Notes under the pieces: generated by a model
What the model saw: only the letters and a program-made list of their open reading frames with translations
Database searches by the model: none
What the model was told of the DNA's origin: nothing
Part shown: piece after piece, positions 9,101 through 17,017 of the stretch
Layout of the letters: every line of letters starts with the position of its first letter
Numbering within the stretch: the first letter of the stretch is position 1
Made by a program: the position numbers and the translations under genes
DNA from: Xanthomarina arctica
GTDB lineage: Bacteria; Bacteroidota; Bacteroidia; Flavobacteriales; Flavobacteriaceae
DNA: 64,000 nucleotides
Reading direction: 5' to 3'
Assembly (NCBI RefSeq): GCF_014638915.1
Contig: NZ_BMFQ01000002.1
Coordinates: 558,001-622,000, forward strand

Positions 9101-9766
9101 ATGACTTCAAATATTGATACTAGTTGGGAACCTTTTTTAAGCAAAGAATTTAACGCCACGTACTTTAAAGCCTTAAAACAATTCTTGAATGAGGAATACA
9201 AAAACGATACATGTTTTCCTCCGGAAACTGAGATTTTCAATGCATTTAAACATTGTGACTTCAATAATTTAAAAGTTGTTATTATTGGGCAAGATCCTTA
9301 TCATGGTTTGGGCCAAGCTCATGGATTGTGCTTTTCGGTTAATGAGGGTGTTTCATTTCCTCCTTCACTTAAAAATATTTTTAAAGAATTAGAACAAGAT
9401 TTAGGAATTCCTTATCCCGAAAGTGGAAATCTTACAAAATGGGCAGATCAAGGGGTGTTTTTATTAAATGCTACTTTAACTGTTAGGCAAGGCGAGGCTG
9501 GGAGTCATCAAAAAAAGGGATGGGAACAATTTACAGATGCTGTTATTAAAACTATTAATGAGGAAAAAGAAAATGTTGTTTTTTTACTTTGGGGTGGATA
9601 TGCAAAAAAGAAAGCGAAATTAATAGATAAAGAGAGACATTTTGTTTTAGAAACAGGTCATCCATCTCCTTTAAGTGCGAATAGAGGTTATTGGTTCGGA
9701 AATAAACATTTTAGCAAAACTAACTCCCTGTTGGAGCAAGTTGGGTTGCGTTCTGTAGACTGGTAG
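9101..9766 (+). CDS. ung: uracil-DNA glycosylase (family 1)
   Basis: 221 residues. Removes uracil from DNA as the first step of base-excision repair, in the cytoplasm. The catalytic water-activating motif GQDPYHG is at about residues 62-68, the uracil-binding segment GLCFSV follows, and the DNA-intercalation loop GHPSPLSANRG with its catalytic His is near 187. All family-1 motifs are present and the length matches other Ung proteins. The 3' end overlaps a convergent small membrane-protein gene. Confidence 0.97.
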   Translation: MTSNIDTSWEPFLSKEFNATYFKALKQFLNEEYKNDTCFPPETEIFNAFKHCDFNNLKVVIIGQDPYHGLGQAHGLCFSVNEGVSFPPSLKNIFKELEQDLGIPYPESGNLTKWADQGVFLLNATLTVRQGEAGSHQKKGWEQFTDAVIKTINEEKENVVFLLWGGYAKKKAKLIDKERHFVLETGHPSPLSANRGYWFGNKHFSKTNSLLEQVGLRSVDW

Positions 9767-9905
9767 TTTCAGTATTTATAACTAATGTTGGTTTGGTTTG
9801 TACATTTTCAGAAGTTCGACGCGTTGTTTTGTTACAACTAAAAAATAGCAATAAAAAATTTACGGCAACTAGAGAAGAAATGATTATAGTAATTGTTAAT
9901 AGCAT
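9720..9905 (-). CDS. small membrane protein, 61 residues
   Basis: An N-terminal hydrophobic segment (about residues 1-22, ending LLLFFSC) is followed by a polar Thr/Asn-rich tail. The Cys after the hydrophobic stretch could be a lipobox, but there is no clear cleavage context. The gene overlaps the last 47 bp of ung in antisense. It has no recognisable family; I call it because the composition is protein-like and the ATG sits in an otherwise empty 160-bp gap. A chance frame remains possible. Confidence 0.5.
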   Translation of the reverse strand: MLLTITIIISSLVAVNFLLLFFSCNKTTRRTSENVQTKPTLVINTETTSLQNATQLAPTGS

Positions 9906-10065
9906 AAGTAATTAGTTCTTTTAACTCTTTATGAAAACAAATATAAGAGATTAGATCTTAAAATCTAAATATTTTTTAACATAATTGAAAATCCCGTTAT
10001 TATAAAGTGGTGATATTTAGTCTATTTTAAAATATTTTAAGGAATATTTATGTTAAAAATTTCTA

Positions 10066-10920
10066 TTAAATTACAGTTACCAAATCATCAAAACCTATCT
10101 TTTTTGGGATAATATTTAATGCTAGTAATTGCTCTTGTATGTTATTTATGGTTGCTTCACTCATTTGGTTTTGAGACCATTCTGTAAGTGATAACCATTC
10201 TTGTACATCTTCAATTTTTTGATGATATCTTTCAGCAATAATTTTATCTATGTCTGGAATATTTTTAAAATTCTTGGTAATGTTGTTTATGATATCAAGA
10301 ATCGTATTTATTTCATTTTGATAGATGCTTAAAGATTCATCTCTTCCGGCAATTACAAAACATGGCCATGGAGTAGGACATTTTCCGATGCGTCTAAAAA
10401 CACCTTTGTCTACAAGAGGTTTGGTCATGAATTTTTCCCACATAAAATAATCAGCTTTTCCTTCAGTTAAACCTTCAACAGCACCATCCAGATTTTTAAT
10501 TACTTCAAAATGCAAATCTGTTTCTAAGTTCCAATCATTATTTTGAGCATTTATATATGCCATTAAATGGGAACCAGAACCATAACGACTTATAGCAGCC
10601 TTTGTCCCTTTTAAGTCTTCTAAAGAATTATAAGTTGAATTTTGAGCTACATGAATTCCCCAAATTAAAGGAGTTTCTACAAAAGTTTGAATAATTTTAC
10701 TTGGATTGCCATCAACAATATCCTTTATAATCCCTTCTGTTAAAATAACCGCTAAATCTATATCGCCTTTTCTTAAAGCTTTAGCCATTGCGCCAGTACC
10801 ACTAGGATAATCTTCCCATCTTAAATTAATACCCGCTTTTTTAAAAGCACCTTGTTTAAGAGCTAAATACCAAGCAAGATTAAAGTGTTCTGGAACGCCA
10901 CCAATATGAATTGTTTTCAT
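10066..10920 (-). CDS. NMT1/THI5-like (type 2 periplasmic-binding fold) protein without signal peptide
   Basis: 284 residues matching substrate-binding proteins of the SsuA/THI5 class: IGGVPEHFNLAWYLALKQGAF at the start, then YPSGTGAMAKALRKGDIDLAV, and a second lobe with GSGSHLMAYI. Such proteins normally feed ABC importers. This one starts directly at the first strand without a signal peptide, and no permease or ATPase gene is nearby, so a cytoplasmic ligand-binding or enzymatic role (as in THI5-like proteins) is possible. It is last in an operon with the nucleoside phosphorylase, DUF1835 and SUI1 genes. Confidence 0.75.
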   Translation of the reverse strand: MKTIHIGGVPEHFNLAWYLALKQGAFKKAGINLRWEDYPSGTGAMAKALRKGDIDLAVILTEGIIKDIVDGNPSKIIQTFVETPLIWGIHVAQNSTYNSLEDLKGTKAAISRYGSGSHLMAYINAQNNDWNLETDLHFEVIKNLDGAVEGLTEGKADYFMWEKFMTKPLVDKGVFRRIGKCPTPWPCFVIAGRDESLSIYQNEINTILDIINNITKNFKNIPDIDKIIAERYHQKIEDVQEWLSLTEWSQNQMSEATINNIQEQLLALNIIPKKIGFDDLVTVI

Positions 10921-10968
10921 TGAAATAGTTTGATTTTGTATTCCTTTCTTAAAAAGAATTATAATTGA

Positions 10969-11835
10969 TTATGCTATTTTATTTAAAGTATAGGTAATTA
11001 ATTTTTCAACTACAGCTTTAGGGTCTTTACTAAATTCGCCTGAGGCTCGATTGGCTATTATAGCATTTAACGATAAAGCTTGATGACCTAATAATTTAGA
11101 CAAACCGTAAATAGCTGATGTTTCCATTTCTAAATTGGTAATTCTTATGCCTTCAAAAGCAAAGGAATCCATTTTATGGTTTAATTCGGGATCTTGTAAT
11201 GCCAATCTTAAAACACGCCCTTGAGCCCCATAAAAACCACCAGCAGTAGCTGTTAAACCTTTATATGTTTGATTACTTTCGAATATTTTTTCAAGTTCCT
11301 GACTGTTACCTACTACTATGGGACGCGCTTTATTGGAGCTCCAATTTGTATAGTTTATGAATGCATCTTCCATTGCTTTATTTCCAATAGAATCTAATTG
11401 ATAAGAATGAAGCATTCCATTCAAATCTAATCCATGAGAACTTATTACTAAGGAATCTACAGGCACATCCGCCTGTAAAGAACCAGAAGTTCCAACTCTC
11501 ACAAAATTTAAGCTGGTATGAGTTTCTTTAGGAATTTTTGTTACTAAATCAATATTGACTAAGGCATCCAACTCATTTAAAACAATGTCTATGTTATCTG
11601 GTCCAATTCCTGTAGAAATTACCGTTAAACGTTTACCTTTATAAATACCTGTTTGCGTTTTAAATTCACGTTTTTGAGTCGAGAATTCGATGCTATCAAA
11701 ATGCTTGGTAATTTTTTCAACTCGATCTTGGTCTCCCACTAAAATGATATCGTGAGCTATATGTTCTGGTTTTAAATTTAAATGATAAACGCTACCATCT
11801 GGATTTAAAATTAATTCTGAATTTTTAATTGACAT
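10969..11835 (-). CDS. nucleoside phosphorylase
   Basis: 288 residues of the PNP/UDP phosphorylase family. Motifs seen are ILVGDQDRVEKI (phosphate-binding loop near residue 30), STGIGPDNIDIVLNEL, RVGTSGSLQADVPV, and the ribose-binding ITNLEMETSAIYGLS (MET motif). It would catalyse phosphorolysis of nucleosides in salvage; the layout is closest to uridine phosphorylases, but the base specificity is inferred. Its start overlaps the preceding DUF1835 gene by 11 bp, indicating translational coupling. Confidence 0.88.
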   Translation of the reverse strand: MSIKNSELILNPDGSVYHLNLKPEHIAHDIILVGDQDRVEKITKHFDSIEFSTQKREFKTQTGIYKGKRLTVISTGIGPDNIDIVLNELDALVNIDLVTKIPKETHTSLNFVRVGTSGSLQADVPVDSLVISSHGLDLNGMLHSYQLDSIGNKAMEDAFINYTNWSSNKARPIVVGNSQELEKIFESNQTYKGLTATAGGFYGAQGRVLRLALQDPELNHKMDSFAFEGIRITNLEMETSAIYGLSKLLGHQALSLNAIIANRASGEFSKDPKAVVEKLITYTLNKIA

Positions 11836-12769
11836 TAAGTGGTGTTTTAATTAATTTGTTTGTTTCACTATCGTAGGAATAATCTAAGCGATTGACACCT
11901 CCAAAAGTCAAATTGTTGTTTATTTCATAGGAGAAATTATGATTTCCTAATAAAGCTTCGTGTCCTTTTCTATTTAAAGTTATTTCATTTTCTTCTACTG
12001 TATAAAACATGTGAAGTAATTCTATTTTCCTTAATAATTGCATGTCTCCAAAGCCGTAATATCCTTGATAGTTCATCACATAACCCATTAAATGGTTTAT
12101 AGATTTTATGTTTTTTTCTTTGATAAGAATCAAAATATTTTCTTCTAAGACGTTAAGTCCTGATTTTATATTTGGAAACCTATTGATATGGGCCTTTAAA
12201 CAATTACTCAAATATTTAAAGGAAGATTTCTCTATAATATAAGGCTTTAGTAAATTATGATCCTTGCCACAGTAAATTTCCCATACATTAATAGCTAATT
12301 CAATATCACTAGCTTTTAATTCTGTTTTTTCTTTATAATGTTGAAGTAATTGAGGAGTTGATAATTCTGAAAGTGCTTTTAAGTCAGATTTACCTTTAAT
12401 TCTACCACTACATACCAAATACAAAGGTAATTTAACCTGCTTCTCTTTTAGTAATTTGATAACCGCTATCATGTTGATATGACAAAACAAATCATATTCA
12501 AACCAGAGTACAATTTCGGAATATGCTTCCGTATGATCTAAGATACTTAATTCCTCTTTAAACTCTTCCTCATTAATTTCAATTTGATAAAAATCGTTTA
12601 AAAAAGCCTTTCGCTTAGATAGAAATTCTTCTGAATCTATTTCACTTGTTGTTGGCCCTTCACACAACATTTCTTGCCATGTTAAAATATCACCAGGAAT
12701 ATTGAGGTCTTTTAGGCAATCTGTAAAACTATTACCATTGGTTATATGCAATATTTTTTTTACCATCAA
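11825..12769 (-). CDS. DUF1835-domain protein
   Basis: 314 residues. The N-terminal segment ILHITNGNSFTDCLKDLNIPGDILTWQEMLCEGP is the DUF1835 signature, followed by a helical C-terminal region. The molecular function of the family is unknown. The ATG overlaps the SUI1 gene stop (ATGA-type overlap) and the stop overlaps the phosphorylase start, so all are in one operon. Confidence 0.85.
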   Translation of the reverse strand: MMVKKILHITNGNSFTDCLKDLNIPGDILTWQEMLCEGPTTSEIDSEEFLSKRKAFLNDFYQIEINEEEFKEELSILDHTEAYSEIVLWFEYDLFCHINMIAVIKLLKEKQVKLPLYLVCSGRIKGKSDLKALSELSTPQLLQHYKEKTELKASDIELAINVWEIYCGKDHNLLKPYIIEKSSFKYLSNCLKAHINRFPNIKSGLNVLEENILILIKEKNIKSINHLMGYVMNYQGYYGFGDMQLLRKIELLHMFYTVEENEITLNRKGHEALLGNHNFSYEINNNLTFGGVNRLDYSYDSETNKLIKTPLNVN

Positions 12770-13098
12770 CCTCCAACCCGTTTTACTTGAAACCCTTTTT
12801 CTTTAAGAATCGTCATGATTTTATCTCTATAATCTCCTTGAATGATGATTTTATCGTCTTTAAAACTACCTCCAACACTAAGGGTTGTTTTTATCTCTTT
12901 TGCAAGTATTTTAAAATCTTCTGTAGCTCCAGTATATCCTTCTAAAATAGTAATAGGTTTTCCTTTTCGCTTTTCATACTTACAGATTATAGGCTCGTCT
13001 TGAATCCATAAATCGGTAGCTTTCTCTTCAGAATCTTCCATAGAAGGATCTGGTTCATGCTCCGGAAAGAGATTTTTTAATTGGTCTTGTAAATCCAT
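12766..13098 (-). CDS. SUI1/YciH-type translation initiation factor
   Basis: 110 residues. The C-terminal SUI1 domain (about 35-108) contains KGKPITILEGYTG, LAKEIKTTLSVGGSFKDDKIIIQGDYRDKI and a final ILKEKGFQVKRVGG. This is homologous to eIF1 and Escherichia coli YciH, which influence start-codon fidelity. The acidic N-terminal extension (FPEHEPDPSMEDSEEK) is typical of Bacteroidota members. It is first gene of a four-gene minus-strand operon. Confidence 0.92.
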   Translation of the reverse strand: MDLQDQLKNLFPEHEPDPSMEDSEEKATDLWIQDEPIICKYEKRKGKPITILEGYTGATEDFKILAKEIKTTLSVGGSFKDDKIIIQGDYRDKIMTILKEKGFQVKRVGG

Positions 13099-13176
13099 AG
13101 TTTTAGTTGACAGGCTCAGTAAACAGTCTCAGCTTGTTACAAAACAAGCAAATGATTGCGTCTGAAACCAAATAAC

Positions 13177-14127
13177 TTATTTTTTAATTAATCCAAGCTC
13201 GATTAGACGTTCGGTTAAGAATTCGCCAGCAGTAATATCTTCGAATTGTTTTGGATTATTTTCATCTATACAACTTTCAAGCACGTCTAATTTCATGTCA
13301 CTAATAGGATGCATGAAAAACGGAATAGAATATCGTGACGTTCCCCAAAGTTCTCTTGGCGGATTGATAACGCGATGGATGGTGGACTTTAATTTGTTAT
13401 TAGTATGTCTAGAAAGCATGTCTCCCACATTAATCATTAATTCGTCTGGTTCTGCTATAGCATCTAGCCATTCTCCTTCATTGTTTTGCACTTGTAACCC
13501 ACGACCTTGAGCTCCCATCAATAAGGTAATCAAGTTGATGTCTCCATGAGCAGCCGCGCGAACAGCATTTTTAGGTTCGTCCAAAATAGGAGGGTAGTGG
13601 ATAGGTCTTAAAATACTATTTCCATTATGAATGTAATTATCAAAATAAGTTTCTTCCAAACCTAAATGTAAAGCCAAAGCACGTAATACATACTTGGCGG
13701 TTTTCTCTAGCATTCTATAAGTCTCTTTTCCAACTCTATCAAATTCCGGAAGTTCTGTTACTTCCACATTTTTAGGGTATTCAGCTTCAAGTTTTGGGTT
13801 GTCTTCAACATATTGACCAAAATGCCAAAACTCTTTTAAATCGCCTTCTTTTTTACCTTTAGCACTTTCTTTTCCAAAGGAAATATAGCCACGTTGTCCA
13901 CCAATGCCTTCTATTTCATATTTTCGTTTGGTATCTACTGGAAGGGAGAAAAATTCTTTGACTTCTCCATACAAATTATCTACCAAAGCATCGTCTAAAA
14001 AATGCCCTTTTAAAGCCACAAAACCTATGTCTTCGTATGCTTTACCAATTTCATCTACAAACTTTTGCTTTCTTACTGGATCGCCAGAAGTAAAATCTTT
14101 TAAATTAACACTAGGTATATTATTCAT
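13177..14127 (-). CDS. 2-oxoglutarate/Fe(II)-dependent oxygenase (isopenicillin-N-synthase family)
   Basis: 316 residues. The N-terminal DIOX_N region (IPSVNLKDFTSG...) precedes the double-stranded beta-helix catalytic domain. The iron ligands HGD (His about 195, Asp 197) and the distal His in STIHRVINP (about 250) are present, and the 2OG-binding R-x-S appears as RYSIPFF. The motif set indicates an active oxygenase or oxidase; the substrate is not known. It is transcribed divergently from the E1 dehydrogenase gene. Confidence 0.92.
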   Translation of the reverse strand: MNNIPSVNLKDFTSGDPVRKQKFVDEIGKAYEDIGFVALKGHFLDDALVDNLYGEVKEFFSLPVDTKRKYEIEGIGGQRGYISFGKESAKGKKEGDLKEFWHFGQYVEDNPKLEAEYPKNVEVTELPEFDRVGKETYRMLEKTAKYVLRALALHLGLEETYFDNYIHNGNSILRPIHYPPILDEPKNAVRAAAHGDINLITLLMGAQGRGLQVQNNEGEWLDAIAEPDELMINVGDMLSRHTNNKLKSTIHRVINPPRELWGTSRYSIPFFMHPISDMKLDVLESCIDENNPKQFEDITAGEFLTERLIELGLIKK

Positions 14128-14209
14128 GGTATTTATTTTAATATGTAAGTATTACAAATGTACAAAAACATTATAAAGATTGGAACACTAATTATTCTAA
14201 GAATTTCAT

Positions 14210-14237
14210 TTGAAATTATCAATTTATATTATATTTG
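14210..14237 (+). promoter_or_regulatory. Bacteroidota-type promoter of the E1 gene
   Basis: TTG at 14210-14212, 17 bp spacer, TATATTTG (full TAnnTTTG match) at 14230-14237, 13 bp before the ATG. Confidence 0.7.
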
Positions 14238-14250
14238 ACAAACGATTTTT

Positions 14251-16257
14251 ATGAGTACGCAAGTGACTACACCTACTGAAATACAATACAATAAAGCAAA
14301 TCTAGATTCTACCGAATTACTAGAGTTATATAAAAACATGCTAAAGCCTCGAATGATAGAAGAGAAGATGCTCATTCTATTACGTCAAGGAAAAGTCTCT
14401 AAATGGTTTTCTGGAATAGGCCAAGAAGCCATCTCTGTTGGCGTGACCATGTCTTTAAAAAAAGAAGAATATATCTTGCCAATGCACCGGAATCTAGGTG
14501 TTTTTACTACAAGAGACATTCCATTATACCGCCTATTTAGTCAGTGGCAAGGAAAAGCCAATGGCTTTACTAAAGGTCGTGACAGATCATTTCACTTTGG
14601 AACTCAAGAGTTTAAAATTGTGGGAATGATTTCTCATTTAGGACCACAACTAGGTGTTGCAGATGGTATTGCATTAGCAAGTAATCTACAAAACAAAAAA
14701 CAAGTAACTGCTGTGTTTACAGGGGAAGGCGGAACAAGTGAAGGCGATTTCCACGAAGCACTTAACGTGGCTTCCGTATGGAATTTACCCGTCATGTTCT
14801 GTGTTGAGAATAACGGTTATGGTTTATCTACACCTACTAGCGAACAATACAATTGTAAAGATATTGCAGACCGAGCTTTAGGCTATGGTATGGAGTCTCA
14901 TATTATTGATGGAAATAATATTATTGAAGTTTACACGAAAGTTAGAGATATTGCCGAAAGCTTAAGAAAAGATCCTCGTCCTGTGTTACTGGAATTTAAA
15001 ACTTTTAGGATGCGTGGTCATGAAGAAGCAAGTGGAACTAAATACGTGCCTCAAGATCTATTAGATGCTTGGGCTAAGAAAGATCCTCTTGAAAATTTCC
15101 AAGCTTTTCTTAAAGATGAAGGGGTTTTAACAGAAACTCAAGAAGTTGCTTTTAGATCTGAAATTCTTAAAGAAATTAATGAGCATCTTCAAATTGCAAA
15201 CGAAGAAAAAGCAATTACTCCAAGTGAAAGTGAAGAATTAAATGATGTTTACAAACCTTTTGATTATAAGGAGGTTACTAAAAATAAAGAAACTAAAGAA
15301 GTTCGTTTTATAGACGCACTTTCTGATGGTTTAAAACAATCCATGGAACGTCATGAAGACTTAGTTATTATGGGTCAAGATATTGCAGAATATGGAGGAG
15401 CCTTTAAAATAACTGATGGTTTTGTCGAGCAATTTGGAAAAGACCGTGTAAGAAATACACCTATTTGTGAGTCGGCCATTGTGGAAGCCGCCATGGGATT
15501 ATCTATTTCTGGAATTAAGTCTGTGGTTGAAATGCAATTTGCGGATTTTGTAACTTCAGGATTTAATCCTGTGGTTAATTATTTAGCCAAATCGCATTAC
15601 AGATGGAATCAAGAAGCGGATGTGGTAGTAAGAATGCCTTGCGGTGGTGGCGTTGCTGCTGGTCCATTTCATTCTCAAACCAATGAAGCTTGGTTTACTA
15701 AAACGCCAGGACTAAAAGTTGTTTATCCTGCATTTCCAGCAGATGCCAAAGGATTATTAGCAACAGCAATAAACGACCCCAATCCCGTATTGTTTTTTGA
15801 ACACAAAGCTTTATATAGAAGTATTAGACAAGAAGTTCCAACAGATTATTTTACACTTCCTTTTGGAAAAGCATCTCTTTTAAAAGAAGGAAACCAAGTT
15901 ACCATTATTACTTATGGGGCAGGAGTCCATTGGGCTTTAGAAATCTTGGAAAAGAATCCTGAAATTCAAGCAGACTTATTAGACTTAAGAACCTTACAAC
16001 CTTTGGATATAGAAGCTATTTATGCTTCGGTTAAGAAAACAAGTCGTGCTATAATTCTGCAGGAAGATTCGTTGTTTGGTGGTATTGCATCAGATATTTC
16101 TTCTATGATTATGGAAAACTGTTTCGAAGCTTTAGATGCACCTGTTAAACGTGTAGCAAGTATGGAAACACCCATTCCTTTTATTAATCAATTGGAAGAG
16201 CAGTATTTGGCCAAAGGGAAGTTTGAAAGTGCTTTAAAAGAGTTATTAGCTTATTAA
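14251..16257 (+). CDS. fused alpha-beta E1 component of a branched-chain 2-oxoacid dehydrogenase
   Basis: 668 residues, a natural fusion. The alpha half (about 20-320) has the thiamine-diphosphate motif beginning GEGGTSEGDFHEALN and ending NNGYGLSTPT. The beta half (about 345-668) has GQDIAEYGGAFKITDGF, ESAIVEAAMGLSISG and a C-terminal transketolase-like domain (LDLRTLQPLDIEAI). It decarboxylates a 2-oxoacid and passes the acyl group to the lipoyl E2. Fusion of the two E1 chains is common in Bacteroidota. No E2 or E3 gene is in the window. Branched-chain rather than pyruvate preference is inferred from overall similarity. Confidence 0.92.
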   Translation: MSTQVTTPTEIQYNKANLDSTELLELYKNMLKPRMIEEKMLILLRQGKVSKWFSGIGQEAISVGVTMSLKKEEYILPMHRNLGVFTTRDIPLYRLFSQWQGKANGFTKGRDRSFHFGTQEFKIVGMISHLGPQLGVADGIALASNLQNKKQVTAVFTGEGGTSEGDFHEALNVASVWNLPVMFCVENNGYGLSTPTSEQYNCKDIADRALGYGMESHIIDGNNIIEVYTKVRDIAESLRKDPRPVLLEFKTFRMRGHEEASGTKYVPQDLLDAWAKKDPLENFQAFLKDEGVLTETQEVAFRSEILKEINEHLQIANEEKAITPSESEELNDVYKPFDYKEVTKNKETKEVRFIDALSDGLKQSMERHEDLVIMGQDIAEYGGAFKITDGFVEQFGKDRVRNTPICESAIVEAAMGLSISGIKSVVEMQFADFVTSGFNPVVNYLAKSHYRWNQEADVVVRMPCGGGVAAGPFHSQTNEAWFTKTPGLKVVYPAFPADAKGLLATAINDPNPVLFFEHKALYRSIRQEVPTDYFTLPFGKASLLKEGNQVTIITYGAGVHWALEILEKNPEIQADLLDLRTLQPLDIEAIYASVKKTSRAIILQEDSLFGGIASDISSMIMENCFEALDAPVKRVASMETPIPFINQLEEQYLAKGKFESALKELLAY

Positions 16258-16274
16258 AAAAATAGAGAGAGAAC

Positions 16275-16304
16275 AAAAAGAGAGCCAATTGGCTCTCTTT
16301 TTTA
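16275..16304. terminator. terminator, palindrome shared with 16970-16996
   Basis: Perfect 24-bp palindrome AAAGAGAGCC-AATT-GGCTCTCTTT followed by a T-run. It ends the E1 gene and, read the other way, the dipeptidase remnant. The identical palindrome recurs after the intact dipeptidase. Confidence 0.88.
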
Positions 16305-16361
16305 ATTTATAGAATCTAGATAAGCTTTCACTTCGTTTATACCACGCAATAAATTTCCACT
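16302..16361 (-). pseudogene. 3' remnant of a second M19 dipeptidase gene
   Basis: On the minus strand this stretch reads SGNLLRGINEVKAYLDSIN-stop, which aligns with the last residues of the intact dipeptidase at 17018-18331 (SGNLLRVLDEVQAYSDALK-stop). The codon for the preceding Trp is TGA here and homology stops at about 16361. The substitutions suggest a diverged paralogue, not a recent copy. The rest of that gene is gone, replaced by the toxin-antitoxin locus. Confidence 0.75.
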
Positions 16362-16362
16362 T

Positions 16363-16399
16363 CAAAGTATAATAAATTTTGAAAATTTATTATACTTTG
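16363..16399. promoter_or_regulatory. perfect 18-bp inverted repeat upstream of the toxin-antitoxin genes
   Basis: CAAAGTATAATAAATTTT, one G, then its exact reverse complement. The right arm ends in ATACTTTG, one base off the TAnnTTTG -7 box. It could be an operator for autoregulation, or a scar of the insertion, because it starts exactly where dipeptidase homology ends. Confidence 0.65.
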
Positions 16400-16442
16400 T
16401 ATTAAAAATCTTAACTTTATAGGAATGATAATTAAATGAGTT

Positions 16443-16625
16443 ATGTTGACAAAGACAAAATTAATTGAACATATTGAGAGTTTTCCAGAGAATTTTTCTT
16501 TAGAAGAGTTATTTGAAAGATTGATTTTATTAGATAAAATTGAAAAAGGCAATCTTCAATCAGTAAAAGGCAAGGTGATTTCAGAATCAGAACTTGATAA
16601 AGAAATTGAAAAATGGTTCGAATAA
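16443..16625 (+). CDS. antitoxin of a RelE/ParE-type module
   Basis: 60 residues, acidic, predicted almost fully helical (KLIEHIESFPENFSLEELFERLILLDKIEKG), ending ELDKEIEKWFE. It overlaps the next gene by 13 bp, the usual order and coupling for an antitoxin followed by a RelE-superfamily toxin. This antitoxin family is common in Bacteroidota and lacks a classic DNA-binding signature that I can recognise. It should neutralise the toxin and may bind the upstream inverted repeat. Confidence 0.82.
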   Translation: MLTKTKLIEHIESFPENFSLEELFERLILLDKIEKGNLQSVKGKVISESELDKEIEKWFE

Positions 16626-16909
16626 ATTGGACAATTCAATCTCTATCCGATCTTAAAAGTATTGCTAAATATATTGCAAAAGACTCTAAACATTTCGCTA
16701 AACTTCAGGTTTCAATAATAAGACAAAGAACACAAATATTAAAGTCTCAAGTTTATTCAGGTAAAGTTGTTGAAGAATTAGCTAAACAGGATATAAGAGA
16801 ATTAGTTGAAGGAAATTACCGTATTATATATAAAGTTGTCACAGAGAATCATATTGATATTATAACAATTCATCATTCTGCAAGAAATCTTCACAAAAGG
16901 AAAATTTAA
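16613..16909 (+). CDS. RelE/ParE-superfamily toxin
   Basis: 98 residues. The pattern INWTIQSLSDLKSIAKYIAKDSKHFA...IRELVEGNYRIIYKVV...IITIHHSARN is the RelE/ParE fold, with the Arg in the NYRIIYKV strand and the C-terminal HHSARN. Members act either as ribosome-dependent mRNA interferases or as gyrase poisons, and the sequence alone does not decide between them. It is translationally coupled to the antitoxin. Confidence 0.9.
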   Translation: MVRINWTIQSLSDLKSIAKYIAKDSKHFAKLQVSIIRQRTQILKSQVYSGKVVEELAKQDIRELVEGNYRIIYKVVTENHIDIITIHHSARNLHKRKI

Positions 16910-16969
16910 AAAGGAAAGTTTGGAATTGCTGTGAAAGAATTAATTATTTATTTGAAAAAAGATAAACGA

Positions 16970-16996
16970 AAAGAGAGCCAATTGGCTCTCTTTTTT
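16970..16996. terminator. terminator of the M19 dipeptidase
   Basis: Same perfect 24-bp palindrome as at 16277-16300, with T-run. It separates the convergent toxin and dipeptidase genes. Confidence 0.85.
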
Positions 16997-17017
16997 AGTT
17001 CTATAGAAACTGTCAAT

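Noticed and set aside
9082-9264. Antisense frame over the start of ung
   Set aside because: Shadow of ung; no supporting context.
10066-11835. Futalosine (MqnB plus MqnA/D-like) menaquinone pathway pair
   Set aside because: A nucleoside phosphorylase beside a periplasmic-binding-fold protein looked suggestive, but the phosphorylase is longer than MqnB and closer to uridine phosphorylases, and no other mqn gene is present.
16337-16552. Minus-strand frame of 71 codons opposite the antitoxin gene
   Set aside because: It is antisense to the antitoxin and runs through the inverted repeat; no protein-like features.
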